Below are positions 1 through 8,703 of a stretch of 64,000 nt of DNA, in pieces; the first letter of the stretch is position 1; each line of letters starts with the position of its first letter. A model generated the notes under the pieces. The model saw only the letters and a program-made list of their open reading frames with translations. It was not told the DNA's origin and searched no databases. The position numbers and the translations under genes were made by a program. Origin of the DNA: Kribbella sp. NBC_01245 (GTDB lineage Bacteria; Actinomycetota; Actinomycetes; Propionibacteriales; Kribbellaceae); assembly GCF_036226525.1 (NCBI RefSeq), contig NZ_CP108487.1, positions 4,712,001 through 4,776,000 on the forward strand. The letters are read 5' to 3'.

Positions 1-2
1 GG

Positions 3-278
3 GCCAAAACCCACGGTGGCCTGCGTAATGCCCTCCTGCCCGACGGCAGCGTCGAATGGACCACCCCACGCGGCGCCCGCTACCTGGTGGTCGACCACAC
101 CGGCACCCACTACCTCGGCCAAGTCAACCTCACCACCGGCGAACTCACCCCACCACCACGGCAGAAGAGAGGGAAATCAGCTGGCAAGACCAAACGGAAG
201 ACAGGCAAGAGAATCGGCAAAGACCAGCCGAGCCGAATCGATTTCACCACAAAGGAGACGCCAAAAGACTGCAACTGA
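3..278 (+). CDS. C-terminal end of a DUF222/HNH (13E12 repeat-type) protein, partial
   Basis: An open frame enters from the left edge and ends at TGA 276-278. Its first half, around LLPDGSVEWTTPRGARYLV, matches the region that follows the HNH motif in actinobacterial DUF222/HNH endonuclease-like proteins (the 13E12 family). The last 35 or so residues form a Lys/Arg-rich tail. The catalytic HNH part lies outside the window, so nuclease activity cannot be judged. These proteins are abundant, often multicopy, and of uncertain role. An internal ATG at 87 would leave only the tail and is unlikely to be the true start. Confidence 0.7.
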   Translation, partial: AKTHGGLRNALLPDGSVEWTTPRGARYLVVDHTGTHYLGQVNLTTGELTPPPRQKRGKSAGKTKRKTGKRIGKDQPSRIDFTTKETPKDCN

Positions 279-322
279 TAGATGAAGGGACAGCAAAGCC
301 GGGGCATCGCTGGGCGTGCCGG

Positions 323-353
323 TCGGGCGGCATCCCCGTGGAATGCCGCCCGA
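323..353. terminator. Hairpin between convergent genes
   Basis: Perfect 11-bp arms TCGGGCGGCAT / ATGCCGCCCGA with a 9-nt loop. It lies between the stop of the DUF222 protein and the stop of the fasciclin lipoprotein gene, so it can serve both strands. There is no clear U tract, which is common in high-G+C actinobacteria. Confidence 0.6.
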
Positions 354-394
354 TGGGGTGGTACAGGCCGCCGCCCTGGGCTCCGGTGGCACCG

Positions 395-1102
395 TCAGGC
401 TGGGGGCATGAGGACGGTGTCGATCAGGTAGACGGTTGCGTTGGCGGTCTTAACGCCGCCGCAGATGACCTTGGACTTGCCGATGGTGAGGGCGTCGGTG
501 GTGCCGGTGACGGTGAGTTCGCCGCCTTGGACGGTCTTGTGTTTGCCGGCGATGGCGTCGGGGGCGATCTGGCCGGGGAGCACGTGGTAGGTCAGGATCT
601 TGGTCAGCGTTTTGTCGTCGGTCTTGAGGCCGTTGACGGTCGCCGGCGGGATCTTGGCGAACGCGGTGTCGACTGGGGCGAAGACGGTGAAGTCGCCGCC
701 GTTGAGGGTGTCGACCAGGTTGACCTTCGGGTTCAGCTTGCCGGAGACGGCGGCGACCAGCGTCTTCAGCAGCGGGTTGTTGCTGGCGGCAACGGCTACC
801 GGGTCCTGGGCCATGCCTTCGACCGAGCCCTTGCCTGCCGGTACGGCCTTGGCGTAGGCGGCGCAACCCGGTCCGACCAGATCCGCCATCGGGTCGGCCG
901 TGGTCGGCTCCGAGGAGGGGGCCGACGAAGGTGCGGAGGACGGTGCCGAGGTGGGAGCGGTCGAGCCGCTGCCTGCGTTGCCGGCGTTGTCCTCACTGCC
1001 ACACGCGACGGTGGCGAAGAGCAGGGCTACTGCCGAGGCGGCGATACCGGCGCGGCGGATGGTGGCCTGGCGGATGGTGGCGCGGTGGATGGTGTTCGAC
1101 AT
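395..1102 (-). CDS. Fasciclin-domain lipoprotein (MPT70/MPB83-like)
   Basis: 235 residues. A signal peptide ends in a lipobox TVAC with Cys34, followed by a Ser/Thr/Pro/Ala-rich linker (about 45-70) and one fasciclin (FAS1, beta-Ig-h3) domain from about residue 100 to the end; the motifs [14 protein letters not shown] and LTYHVLPG are visible. FAS1 domains mediate adhesion or protein contacts at the cell surface; the mycobacterial relatives are MPT70 and MPB83. The ATG at 1102 is chosen because AAGGAG sits at ideal spacing before it. The frame is also open upstream to an ATG at 1261 that overlaps the stop of the molybdopterin oxidoreductase gene (see findings). It is probably co-transcribed with that gene, an arrangement that suggests an extracytoplasmic redox partner, but this is inference. 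Confidence 0.88.
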   Translation of the reverse strand: MSNTIHRATIRQATIRRAGIAASAVALLFATVACGSEDNAGNAGSGSTAPTSAPSSAPSSAPSSEPTTADPMADLVGPGCAAYAKAVPAGKGSVEGMAQDPVAVAASNNPLLKTLVAAVSGKLNPKVNLVDTLNGGDFTVFAPVDTAFAKIPPATVNGLKTDDKTLTKILTYHVLPGQIAPDAIAGKHKTVQGGELTVTGTTDALTIGKSKVICGGVKTANATVYLIDTVLMPPA

Positions 1103-1159
1103 GACGGTCGTTCTCCTTAGGTTGAGGTCGTACAGGTGGGAGGTGCGCTTGCGGCGGAT

Positions 1160-1257
1160 CGTGGGGGCGCGCGGTCGTGGGGCGCGGCGTGGGGCGCGGC
1201 GTGGGGCGCGGTCGTGGGCGCGGGCGTGGGCGCGGTGGTGGGCGCGGTGGTGGGTGG
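1160..1257. repeat. G-rich imperfect tandem repeat
   Basis: Low-complexity stretch built from repeats close to GTGGGGCGCG and GTGGGCGCGG on the + strand. On the minus strand, in the fasciclin frame, it would read as repeated RAPR, RAHH and RAHA units. It fills the gap between the oxidoreductase stop and the fasciclin gene's ribosome site. Confidence 0.7.
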
Positions 1258-2862
1258 TCATTCGGCGGTCACCACGACGTTGTGTTGGCCGGTTGAGCCG
1301 TTGGGGCGGGGGCGGGCGCGGTCGGCGGTTTGGAGTTGGCCGTCGCCGTCGGTGGCGCGGACGGTGAGTTTGTGGTTGCCCGGGGTGGCGTTCCACTGGA
1401 AGGTCCATTGGCGCCAGGTGTCGATGGAGGCCTCGGCGGCGAGGTTCGCGGGCTGCCAGTCGCCGTCGTCGACCTGAACCTCGACCTTGGTGATGCCGCG
1501 ACGTTGGGACCACGCCACCCCGGCGGCGACCGCGGCACCGGCCTTGATGGTCGCGAAAGCCTTGGGTACGTCGATTCGGGAGGAGGTCTTGATGGGTGCT
1601 TCGACGGCCCAGTCGCGTTCGGTCCAGTAGGCGGTGAAGTCGGCGAAACGGGTGACCTCGAAGTCGACGATCCACTTGGTCGCCGAGACGTATCCGTACA
1701 GACCAGGCACGACCATCCGGACCGGGAAGCCGTGGTCGAAGGGCAACGGCTCGCCGTTCATGGCAAGGGCGAACAGCGCATCCCGGCCGTCCCGTAAGGC
1801 CGCGAGCGGAGTGCCGATGGTCAGGCCGTCCACACTGGTCGACTTGACCGCGTCGGCGCCGGGGCGTACGCCTGCCTCCTTGAGGATCTCCTCGATCGGT
1901 ACGCCGATCCAGCGCGCGTTTCCGACGTACGGGCCGCCGACCTCGTTCGAAACGCACGTCAGGGTGATGTCGCGTTCGACCAGCGGGCGGCCGAGCAGGT
2001 CGGCGAACGACAGCCGCAGTTCGCGATCGACCATGCCGTGAACGCGGAGTTCCCAGTCGCGCGGGTCGACCTTCGGCACGGTCAGCAAGGTGTCGACGCG
2101 ATAGAAGGCCTTGTTCGGCGTGACGAAGCGGCTCACCCCGTCGACGTCGACCGAAACCCCTGCTGGCAAAGGCGGTGCGGCACTGGCTGGCCGGGGAATC
2201 CGGATGCCGGCTCGTACCGACTCGTCCGTACCACCCGGCACCAACCGAGAGACCCCGAATCCACCAACACCGGCCACACCAAGCGCCATCGCCGTCGCGA
2301 GAAACCCACGTCGATCGAAACCTTCCGGAGCAGCCGCATCAGCGACGACCGGCGCGGATTGCTTGCCTCGAGCAAAGAGTTGCCGATGGCCGAGCGCTCG
2401 CAGCACGAGGAGGATGCCGATCGACGCGACCACCAGGGTGACGAAACCCGGCAGCAGGCGAGTGACGAGATTGCCCGCGAGGCTTCGCCCGGTTGCCGCC
2501 GCGAGGATCGCCGCGAGGCCCAGGGCAACGGTCATAGTGAAGGCCAATCGGGGGCGTCGTACGCCGAGATAGCCTGCCAGTAAGGCGAAACCCGCGACGG
2601 CGAGGAGCACCCCGCCGATCAGGATGGGCTTGTCCGCTGTACCGAGGTTCTTGACCGCCCAGTCCTTCGCAGGGCCGGGCGCCCGGTCGATCAACTGCGT
2701 GCCGACGCCGACGACGGGTGAGGTGCCACCCGCCAGCGCAGCGCTCAGTTCACCGAGGCCAAGACCAGCTCCGGCGGCGAGCAGACCACCCAGACCACCC
2801 AGAGCACCCAGCCGACGGGAGCGGTCTGGCGTGGTCGTGTGGTGTGCTTTCGCCCTGGTCAT
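1258..2862 (-). CDS. Membrane-anchored molybdopterin-dependent oxidoreductase (sulfite oxidase family)
   Basis: 534 residues from ATG 2862; a GTG at 2886 in frame would add eight. The first 165 residues hold several hydrophobic segments. A linker with [10 protein letters not shown], resembling a Tat RR motif, follows. Then comes the molybdopterin-binding core: [10 protein letters not shown] carries the presumed Mo-ligand Cys (about residue 303), and [14 protein letters not shown] and KWIVDFEV are typical of the family. The Mo-cofactor dimerisation-like Ig domain is C-terminal. Such proteins are extracytoplasmic oxidoreductases of mostly unknown substrate, related to sulfite oxidase and YedY/MsrP. 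There is no haem partner gene beside it. The stop overlaps an ATG of the following frame (ATGA), hinting at coupling to the fasciclin gene. Confidence 0.88.
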   Translation of the reverse strand: MTRAKAHHTTTPDRSRRLGALGGLGGLLAAGAGLGLGELSAALAGGTSPVVGVGTQLIDRAPGPAKDWAVKNLGTADKPILIGGVLLAVAGFALLAGYLGVRRPRLAFTMTVALGLAAILAAATGRSLAGNLVTRLLPGFVTLVVASIGILLVLRALGHRQLFARGKQSAPVVADAAAPEGFDRRGFLATAMALGVAGVGGFGVSRLVPGGTDESVRAGIRIPRPASAAPPLPAGVSVDVDGVSRFVTPNKAFYRVDTLLTVPKVDPRDWELRVHGMVDRELRLSFADLLGRPLVERDITLTCVSNEVGGPYVGNARWIGVPIEEILKEAGVRPGADAVKSTSVDGLTIGTPLAALRDGRDALFALAMNGEPLPFDHGFPVRMVVPGLYGYVSATKWIVDFEVTRFADFTAYWTERDWAVEAPIKTSSRIDVPKAFATIKAGAAVAAGVAWSQRRGITKVEVQVDDGDWQPANLAAEASIDTWRQWTFQWNATPGNHKLTVRATDGDGQLQTADRARPRPNGSTGQHNVVVTAE

Positions 2863-2921
2863 GCGGGTGCTTCGGAGCACCTCCACGACCGGATGGGCCG
2901 GATCGCGAGAAAAGAATTTCC

Positions 2922-3542
2922 TTAGCTGTCAGGCGAAAAGTGCCCGGGCCAGTCGGCGTACCGAATGCGGGCGATCGTCTTGACCTCGCCGATCGTGCTC
3001 CACTCGTCCTTGCCGAGGCGGGCGAGAGGACGCAACAGACCGATGGACGGGTGGTCGCCGTCCAGGACGGCCGGGTCGATCGCGAGGTGGCGTACCCGGC
3101 CGATCACCACGGTCGAGTCGCCCAGTTCCAAAGTGGTGTGCAAGCCGCATTCGATCGCGACCGGCGACTCGGCCACCCGGGGTACGGCGACGGTCAGGCC
3201 GGGTTCCGGCGTCAGCCCCACGGCGGCGAACTCGTCCACCGTCGGCGGGAAGTTGGTCCCGGTCGCGTTCACCCGCTCGAACAACGGCTCGGCCGCGAAG
3301 TTCACCACGAACTCGCCGGTCGCCTCGACGTTGTTCAGGCTGTCCTTGCGCCCGACCGAGGTGAACTGGACCATCGGCGGATTCACGCACGCCACCGTGA
3401 AGAAGGAGTGCGGAGCCAGGTTCGCCACCCCGTCAGCCGAAACCGTCGACACCCAGGCGATCGGTCGCGGCACCACGATGGAGTTCAGCAACGCGTAGAA
3501 GGCCCGAGGGGCGACCTGGTCGGGGGAATAGTCGATACGCAC
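2922..3542 (-). CDS. Flavin reductase-like FMN-binding protein
   Basis: 206 residues from a GTG start. It belongs to the flavin reductase-like split-barrel family (DIM6/NTAB type): IVVPRPIAWVSTVSADGVANLAPHSFF-like N-terminal FMN-binding region, then a conserved EFVVNF segment. Such proteins bind FMN and either reduce flavin for a monooxygenase or act as small flavoenzymes. Its 3' end lies 59 bp from the upstream edge of the oxidoreductase gene on the same strand, so an operon is possible but not required. The partner enzyme is not identifiable here. Confidence 0.85.
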   Translation of the reverse strand: MRIDYSPDQVAPRAFYALLNSIVVPRPIAWVSTVSADGVANLAPHSFFTVACVNPPMVQFTSVGRKDSLNNVEATGEFVVNFAAEPLFERVNATGTNFPPTVDEFAAVGLTPEPGLTVAVPRVAESPVAIECGLHTTLELGDSTVVIGRVRHLAIDPAVLDGDHPSIGLLRPLARLGKDEWSTIGEVKTIARIRYADWPGHFSPDS

Positions 3543-3642
3543 CCGCCCAGGCTTTCACGCCGACCGAGCGCCCGGCCGACCAACTGCTTACATGCTGAAC
3601 CGGTTGAGCAATCAGGCACCGGAGATGGCAGACTCAGCGGAC

Positions 3643-4677
3643 GTGACTGATTACGTAGCCGCTTCCGATCGGTATGACGACCAGATGACCTACCGCCGGA
3701 CGGGCCGCAGCGGCCTGCAGTTGCCGGCCATCTCGCTGGGGCTCTGGCACAACTTCGGTGACGACAAGCCGAACGAGGTGCAGCGGGACATCCTGCGCCG
3801 GGCGTTCGACCTCGGTGTCACGCACTTCGACCTCGCGAACAACTACGGCCCGCCGTACGGATCGGCCGAGACCAACTTCGGCACGCACTTCGCCCGCGAC
3901 TTCCGGCCGTATCGCGACGAGCTGATCATCTCGACCAAGGCCGGGTACGACATGTGGCCCGGGCCGTACGGGCAGGGCGGCGGCTCCCGCAAGTACCTGC
4001 TGGCCTCGCTCGACCAGTCGCTGGGCCGGATGGGCCTGGACTACGTCGACATCTTCTACTCGCACCGGTTCGACCCGGACACCCCGCTCGAGGAGACGAT
4101 GGGTGCGCTCGACGCCGCCGTACGGTCCGGGAAGGCCTTGTACGCCGGCATCTCGTCGTACAGCGCTGAGCGGACGGCAGAGGCGGCCGCGATTCTCAAG
4201 GAACTCGGTACGCCGTTGCTGATCCACCAGCCGTCGTACTCGATGCTGAACCGGTGGATCGAGGAGGACCTGCTCGACACCGTCGGTGAGCTCGGGGTCG
4301 GCGTCATCGCGTTCTCGCCGCTGGCGCAGGGGCTGCTGACGAACCGCTACCTGAACGGCGTACCGGAGGACTCGCGCGCGGCGCAGGGCAAGTCGCTCAG
4401 CACCGAGATGCTGACCGAAGAGACGCTCAAACATGTCCGCGCGCTGAACGAGATCGCCAAGCAGCGCGGCCAGTCCGTCGCCCAGCTGGCCCTCGCCTGG
4501 ACGCTGCGCGACGACCGGGTCACCAGCGCGCTGATCGGCGCGTCGAGTGTGGCCCAGCTCGAGGACAACCTCGCCACGGTCAAGAACCTGGGTTTCTCGG
4601 CCGAAGAGCTGGCCGCCATCGACGCCGACGCGGTCGAAGCCGGCGTCAACCTCTGGAAGAAGAGCTCAGACGCCTAG
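3643..4677 (+). CDS. Aldo/keto reductase (YghZ / L-glyceraldehyde-3-phosphate reductase-like)
   Basis: 344 residues. A (beta/alpha)8 NADPH-dependent reductase: start motif TYRRTGRSGLQLPAISLGLW, catalytic Asp/Tyr in DLANNYGPPYGSAE, Lys in STKAGYDMWPGP and His in YSHRFD. The PGPYGQGGGSRKYLLASLDQS stretch is characteristic of the YghZ/KCNAB-like subgroup. GTG 3643 is chosen because family members usually begin a few residues before the TYRR motif; in-frame ATGs at 3592 and 3625 are alternatives. Physiological substrate unknown; E. coli YghZ reduces L-glyceraldehyde 3-phosphate and methylglyoxal. Monocistronic by context. Confidence 0.85.
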   Translation: MTDYVAASDRYDDQMTYRRTGRSGLQLPAISLGLWHNFGDDKPNEVQRDILRRAFDLGVTHFDLANNYGPPYGSAETNFGTHFARDFRPYRDELIISTKAGYDMWPGPYGQGGGSRKYLLASLDQSLGRMGLDYVDIFYSHRFDPDTPLEETMGALDAAVRSGKALYAGISSYSAERTAEAAAILKELGTPLLIHQPSYSMLNRWIEEDLLDTVGELGVGVIAFSPLAQGLLTNRYLNGVPEDSRAAQGKSLSTEMLTEETLKHVRALNEIAKQRGQSVAQLALAWTLRDDRVTSALIGASSVAQLEDNLATVKNLGFSAEELAAIDADAVEAGVNLWKKSSDA

Positions 4678-4699
4678 TGTCCCGTTAACGGGACACTAG
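4674..4699. terminator. 26-bp perfect palindrome overlapping the aldo/keto reductase stop
   Basis: Arms CTAGTGTCCCGTT / AACGGGACACTAG without spacer; the stop codon lies inside the left arm. The position favours a terminator or 3' stabiliser, but a perfect spacer-less palindrome could also be a protein-binding site. No T tract follows. Confidence 0.5.
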
Positions 4700-4718
4700 C
4701 GGTTACAAAGAGTGATTA

Positions 4719-4754
4719 CGGACGGTACCGGGGCAGTTGCGCTGGTACCGTCCG
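4719..4754. terminator. Hairpin upstream of the hemerythrin-like gene
   Basis: Perfect 11-bp arms CGGACGGTACC / GGTACCGTCCG around a 14-nt loop, between the aldo/keto reductase gene and the next gene. It could be a second terminator or a 5' leader structure of the downstream gene, whose ATG is 47 bp away. Confidence 0.5.
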
Positions 4755-4801
4755 CGGCGCACTCTGGAGGTGTACCAAAAGCCCCCAGGAGGTGACCGGA
4801 G

Positions 4802-5500
4802 ATGTCGGTCTCCACGCTCGAGAAAGCCCTCAGTTACGAACACCTGATGATCCGCGAGCTGGCCATGCCGGCCCACCGGTCGAACGCCGGCGCCCCCGAC
4901 CGGCGGCACGAGACCGACTGGTTCTACGCGATCACCGCCCAGCACCTAGCCGCCGCGGAGGACGTCCTGCTCCCCCGGATCCGCGACCTCGATGACGGCA
5001 AATCCAAGGTGACGGCGTACGTCGAGAACGCCCGGCTGCTGGAGAAGAACCTACGCCGGCTGAAAGGCCGGATCTACGGCGATGGCCGCGCGCAGCACTT
5101 CCGGAAGACGGAGCTGTGGCAGCGGATCGACGAGCTGATGGACGACCACGAACGGATCGAGACCGAGTACGGCGCGATGCTGTCGGCCGAACTCGACGGC
5201 CCGGACATCAGCGACCTCACCGAGCGGCTGCTCACCGCCGAGGAACACGCACCTACCCGGGCCCACCCGGTCTCACCGCACACCGGCCTGGCCGGGCGAA
5301 TGGCCCATCGGGCCTGGCGGCTGGCCGACCGGACCTGGGATGCCGCCGAGGGGCGGGTCGTGCCGACGCACTACCACCGCCACCCCAAGCACGATTCGGC
5401 GTGGTCGGTCTACCTCCGCGGCGACATGATGCCGGGCGCCGAGGAAGCAGCCGAGAAAGAAGCAGCCGACCAAGCAGAAACGGAACCACGTCAAAGCTGA
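4802..5500 (+). CDS. Hemerythrin-like (HHE) alpha-helical protein
   Basis: 232 residues behind a near-consensus AGGAGGTGA. The first 150 residues are helical with His/Glu placed as in HHE cation-binding proteins (SYEHLMIREL, HETDWFYAITAQHLAAAEDVL, DDHERIETEYGAML), consistent with a diiron four-helix bundle. The C-terminal 80 residues (HRAWRLADRTWDAAEG, THYHRHPKHD) are an unassigned extension ending in an acidic AEEAAEKEAADQAETE tail. Role unknown; related proteins sense or buffer O2, NO or iron. All metal ligands cannot be verified by eye. It converges on the TAXI receptor gene. Confidence 0.6.
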   Translation: MSVSTLEKALSYEHLMIRELAMPAHRSNAGAPDRRHETDWFYAITAQHLAAAEDVLLPRIRDLDDGKSKVTAYVENARLLEKNLRRLKGRIYGDGRAQHFRKTELWQRIDELMDDHERIETEYGAMLSAELDGPDISDLTERLLTAEEHAPTRAHPVSPHTGLAGRMAHRAWRLADRTWDAAEGRVVPTHYHRHPKHDSAWSVYLRGDMMPGAEEAAEKEAADQAETEPRQS

Positions 5501-5519
5501 ATCGCCCAGAACGGCGAAC

Positions 5520-5556
5520 ACCCTCCCCCGCTGCGCCTGGTGTTGCGGGGGAGGGT
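5520..5556. terminator. Strong hairpin between convergent genes
   Basis: Perfect 12-bp arms ACCCTCCCCCGC / GCGGGGGAGGGT with a 13-nt loop, located between the stops at 5500 (+) and 5579 (-). Confidence 0.75.
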
Positions 5557-5578
5557 GGCTCTGTGGGCCGAAAGGAAC

Positions 5579-6556
5579 TCAGCCGAGTGCGTCGATCGCC
5601 TTCTGCGCGCCCGGGTGCATCGTGACCGGGGTGACCTTGGTGGCGTCCTCGAGCTTGATGCCCTTGGCAGCGGCATTGACCTGAACGAGGGCGTCCTTGT
5701 TCTCGTAGAGCAGCTTGGTCAGCTTCTCCGCCAGATCAGCGGGCATGTCCTTGCGAACCAGCAGCACGTTCGGTACGACGATCGTAGACACGTCGGCCGG
5801 CTGCTTGTAGGTCGCAGCCGGGATGTCGCCCGCGGCGTAGACATCGCCGTACGTCTTCTGCATGGCAGGCAGTACGTCGGCCAGCGAGATCAGCTTGACG
5901 TCCTTGCCCAGGCTGGTGGTGAGGTCGGTGATACCGCTGGTCGGCAGACCGCCGGACCACACCAGCGCGTCGATCGTGCCGCTCTTCATCGCGTCGACCG
6001 ACTCGGGCAGACCGAGCCGCTGGGCGGTGATGTCGCGGGCCGGGTTGAGACCGGCGGCCTCCAGCAGGCGCCGGGCGATCACCTCGGTACCGGAGTCGGG
6101 CGAACCGGTCGAGACCCGCTTGCCCTTCAGGTCGGCGATCGTGTTGATCCCGGACGAGGCCCGCACCGCGACCTGGGTGTAGTTGGAGTACAGCCGGGTC
6201 AGCGCGACGACCTCCTGCTTGACCGGGAACTTGCCCTTGCCATTGACGGCGTCGGCAGCGGTGTCGCCGAGCGAGAAGGCGATGTCGAAGTTGCCCGCGG
6301 CCAGGCCCTGGATGTTCTGCACCGAGGCGCCGGTCTCACTGGCCGTGGCGCGGTAGCCCTCGAGCTTCGACGAGATCAGCGAGGCGTACGCGCCACCCAG
6401 CTGGTAGTAGACGCCGGTGGTGTTACCGGTCGCGATGGTGAGACGGCCACCGGCGGGGTCGTCCCCGGTGTTCGCCTCACGTTGGCCACCGCAGGCGGCC
6501 AAGGTGATGGCCGTGGCGATCGCGACCACCGCAGTGGAGAGGCGACGGATTCTCAT
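5579..6556 (-). CDS. TAXI-family TRAP transporter solute receptor (lipoprotein)
   Basis: 325 residues. Signal peptide with lipobox LAAC (Cys about residue 22), then the TAXI (TRAP-associated extracytoplasmic immunogenic) solute receptor fold: LTIATGNTTGVYYQLGGAYA, NFDIAFSLGDTAADA, GKRVSTGSPDSGTEV, DALVWSGGLPTSGITDL. It binds substrate outside the membrane and delivers it to the fused permease encoded just upstream. Its ATG overlaps the permease stop (ATGA), so the two are translationally coupled. Substrate unknown; TAXI systems are associated with dicarboxylates and amino acids such as glutamate. Confidence 0.9.
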   Translation of the reverse strand: MRIRRLSTAVVAIATAITLAACGGQREANTGDDPAGGRLTIATGNTTGVYYQLGGAYASLISSKLEGYRATASETGASVQNIQGLAAGNFDIAFSLGDTAADAVNGKGKFPVKQEVVALTRLYSNYTQVAVRASSGINTIADLKGKRVSTGSPDSGTEVIARRLLEAAGLNPARDITAQRLGLPESVDAMKSGTIDALVWSGGLPTSGITDLTTSLGKDVKLISLADVLPAMQKTYGDVYAAGDIPAATYKQPADVSTIVVPNVLLVRKDMPADLAEKLTKLLYENKDALVQVNAAAKGIKLEDATKVTPVTMHPGAQKAIDALG

Positions 6557-8580
6557 GTCGGGACAGATCCTTCCGTTGTACTCCGCAGGCGCTGTCGCCG
6601 GCCGAGGTTGATGACCAACGCGACCAGTAGCAGGCCTAGCCCGATACCGATGGTGGTTGGCGCAAGGTACAGGAGCAAGAGGGCAGCCGGTGCGCAGATG
6701 ACCCGCTCGAGCCAACCGGTCCGGACCACGATCCAGCCACCGGTCACGATCGCCAGCGCAGCCACCGCGAGCGCCGAGACCAGCAGTGTCCAGACCATAC
6801 CGAGCAGATCGCCCTGACCGAGCAGACTCGCGCCGTTATCGGTCAAGACGAACGCGAACGGCACCAGGAATGCGGGCAGCGTGTACTTCCACGCTTGCCA
6901 CATTGTCGCCATCGCGCGGCCGCCGGTGATCGCGGCCGTCGCCACCGCGGCCAGGGCGGTCGGCGGTGACACCTCCGAGAGTACGGCGTAGTAGAAGATG
7001 AACATGTACGCCTCGGGCTGCGTCACGCCGAGCTGCATCAGCGCCGGCGCGATGATGACCGCCGCGATGATGAACGACGCCGTCACCGGCACGGCCAATC
7101 CCAGCAGCAGGACGGCGAACGCCGACAGCACCACGGTCAGGATCAGCACCACGGTCGCGTTCTCCGACACCGCGGCGGCGGCCGAGACGATGATCTCCGC
7201 CAGGTTGAGGCCGAGACCGGTCTGGGTGGTGACCGCGACGATGATGCCCGCCACCGCACAGGTCGCCGCGACCGGCAGCACCGAGCGGGTGCCCTGAGCC
7301 AAGGCGGTGAACAGCCGGTCCGGCATCAGCCGGTGCTCCTTGTCCAGGAACGACAGCGCGATCTGGATCAGCGTCGCGTAGACCACGGCCTTGAACGGCG
7401 GCACGTTCACCGCCATGAAGCCGATGATCACGAACAACGAGATGAAGTGGTAGCTGAACCGCAGCAGCAGCTTGCCGGCCGACTGGGTCGACGGCTCCCC
7501 CGCCCCGGTGCCATGCCGGCGGGCGTCGATCTCGATCGCGAGCAGGATGCCGAGGTAGTAGAGGATCGTCGGGATGACCGCGAAACCCAGCACGGTCAGA
7601 TAGCTCGTCTGCAGGTACTCGGCGATGATGAACGCCGCCGCGCCCAGGGTGGGTGGCGACAGGATCGCGCCGATGCCGGCCGCCGCGAGCATTCCGCCCG
7701 CCGGTTCCGCCGGATAGCCCGCCTTCCGCAGGATCGGCCAGGAGACCGTGCCGAGGGACACCGCGGTCGCCGTACCCGATCCGGACACAGTGCCGAGCAG
7801 GAAGCCGGCCAACGTGACAGTACGGCCAGGAGCGGTGCGACTGCGTTTGAAAGCCGCGAATGACAAGTCGATGAAAAACTTTCCCGCACCGGATGCGTCG
7901 AGCACCGCGCCGTAGATCGTGAACAGCACGATGTAACTCGCTGCAACCGCCAGAGGTGTTCCGTAGAACCCGGAAGTGCCCATGAAGAGCTGCGCCACGA
8001 TCGACGAGAAGTCGAATCCTTGGTGGGCCAGAGACCACGTGTACGGCAGGAAGCCGCCGTAGTAGGAGTACCCGATGAAGGCCAGGCTGACGATCGGAAG
8101 AACCCAACCCGTCGTACGTCGGCAGGCCTCCAGCGTCAGCAGCAACAGCAGGGCCCCGGCGATGATGTCGAGCGTGTTCGGGGCCTGCCGACGCTCCAGG
8201 AAACCGTCGAAATCGAGGATCGGATAGAGGGCCGCCGCGAACGACACAACCGCCAGAACCCAGTCGAACACGCCTGGATTGTCGTCCACACGGGGGCGAT
8301 TCCGGAACGGGTTCATCACCGCGGGGACTTTCCAGCCGCGGTAGCAGAGCAGGGTGATCGGCAGGACGGCGGCGAGGAAGAGGACAAGGTAGTACTGCGT
8401 GCCGGTAGGGATCGGGAAGAACACCTGAAGCAGCACGCCAACACTTACGGCGGCACACCAGACAGACACCGCCAGGTCCAGGACCCGGTGCAGATTTCGC
8501 GCCGGACGTTCCTGCTCGAACCCGGCGATGTCGGCCTCGGACAGCGTTTTACCGCCACCACCTCCGATACCGACAGTCAT
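6553..8580 (-). CDS. TRAP transporter fused permease (DctQM fusion, TAXI type)
   Basis: 675 residues, strongly hydrophobic, with well over a dozen predicted membrane segments. The N-terminal third corresponds to the small Q subunit (VSVWCAAVSVGVLLQVFFP). The remainder is the M subunit with LGTVSGSGTATAVSLGTVSWPIL, GGMLAAAGIGAILSPPTLGAAAF and YYAVLSEVSPPTALAAVATAAITG, hallmarks of TRAP permeases of the TAXI class. Secondary, sodium-coupled uptake is known for the family. GGAGGGAGCGG precedes the ATG. Divergent from a two-component system and followed by its receptor gene. Confidence 0.92.
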   Translation of the reverse strand: MTVGIGGGGGKTLSEADIAGFEQERPARNLHRVLDLAVSVWCAAVSVGVLLQVFFPIPTGTQYYLVLFLAAVLPITLLCYRGWKVPAVMNPFRNRPRVDDNPGVFDWVLAVVSFAAALYPILDFDGFLERRQAPNTLDIIAGALLLLLTLEACRRTTGWVLPIVSLAFIGYSYYGGFLPYTWSLAHQGFDFSSIVAQLFMGTSGFYGTPLAVAASYIVLFTIYGAVLDASGAGKFFIDLSFAAFKRSRTAPGRTVTLAGFLLGTVSGSGTATAVSLGTVSWPILRKAGYPAEPAGGMLAAAGIGAILSPPTLGAAAFIIAEYLQTSYLTVLGFAVIPTILYYLGILLAIEIDARRHGTGAGEPSTQSAGKLLLRFSYHFISLFVIIGFMAVNVPPFKAVVYATLIQIALSFLDKEHRLMPDRLFTALAQGTRSVLPVAATCAVAGIIVAVTTQTGLGLNLAEIIVSAAAAVSENATVVLILTVVLSAFAVLLLGLAVPVTASFIIAAVIIAPALMQLGVTQPEAYMFIFYYAVLSEVSPPTALAAVATAAITGGRAMATMWQAWKYTLPAFLVPFAFVLTDNGASLLGQGDLLGMVWTLLVSALAVAALAIVTGGWIVVRTGWLERVICAPAALLLLYLAPTTIGIGLGLLLVALVINLGRRQRLRSTTEGSVPT

Positions 8581-8639
8581 CGTTCCGCTCCCTCCTGTGC
8601 CCGAAGGCTAGGTGTGCCCGACTCAGGGCATGGAGATTA

Positions 8640-8664
8640 CAGATCGGCTCTTAACCAAGATCTG
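8640..8664. promoter_or_regulatory. Inverted repeat between TRAP permease and response regulator genes
   Basis: CAGATC and GATCTG arms separated by 13 nt in the divergent intergenic region. It is placed where the adjacent response regulator could bind to control both transcripts. TACGAT at 8691-8696, seven bases before the ATG at 8704, looks like a -10 element of a near-leaderless regulator transcript. Confidence 0.3.
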
Positions 8665-8703
8665 ACACACACGTCTTACCGGCGGTGCCCTACGATCACC
8701 CCC

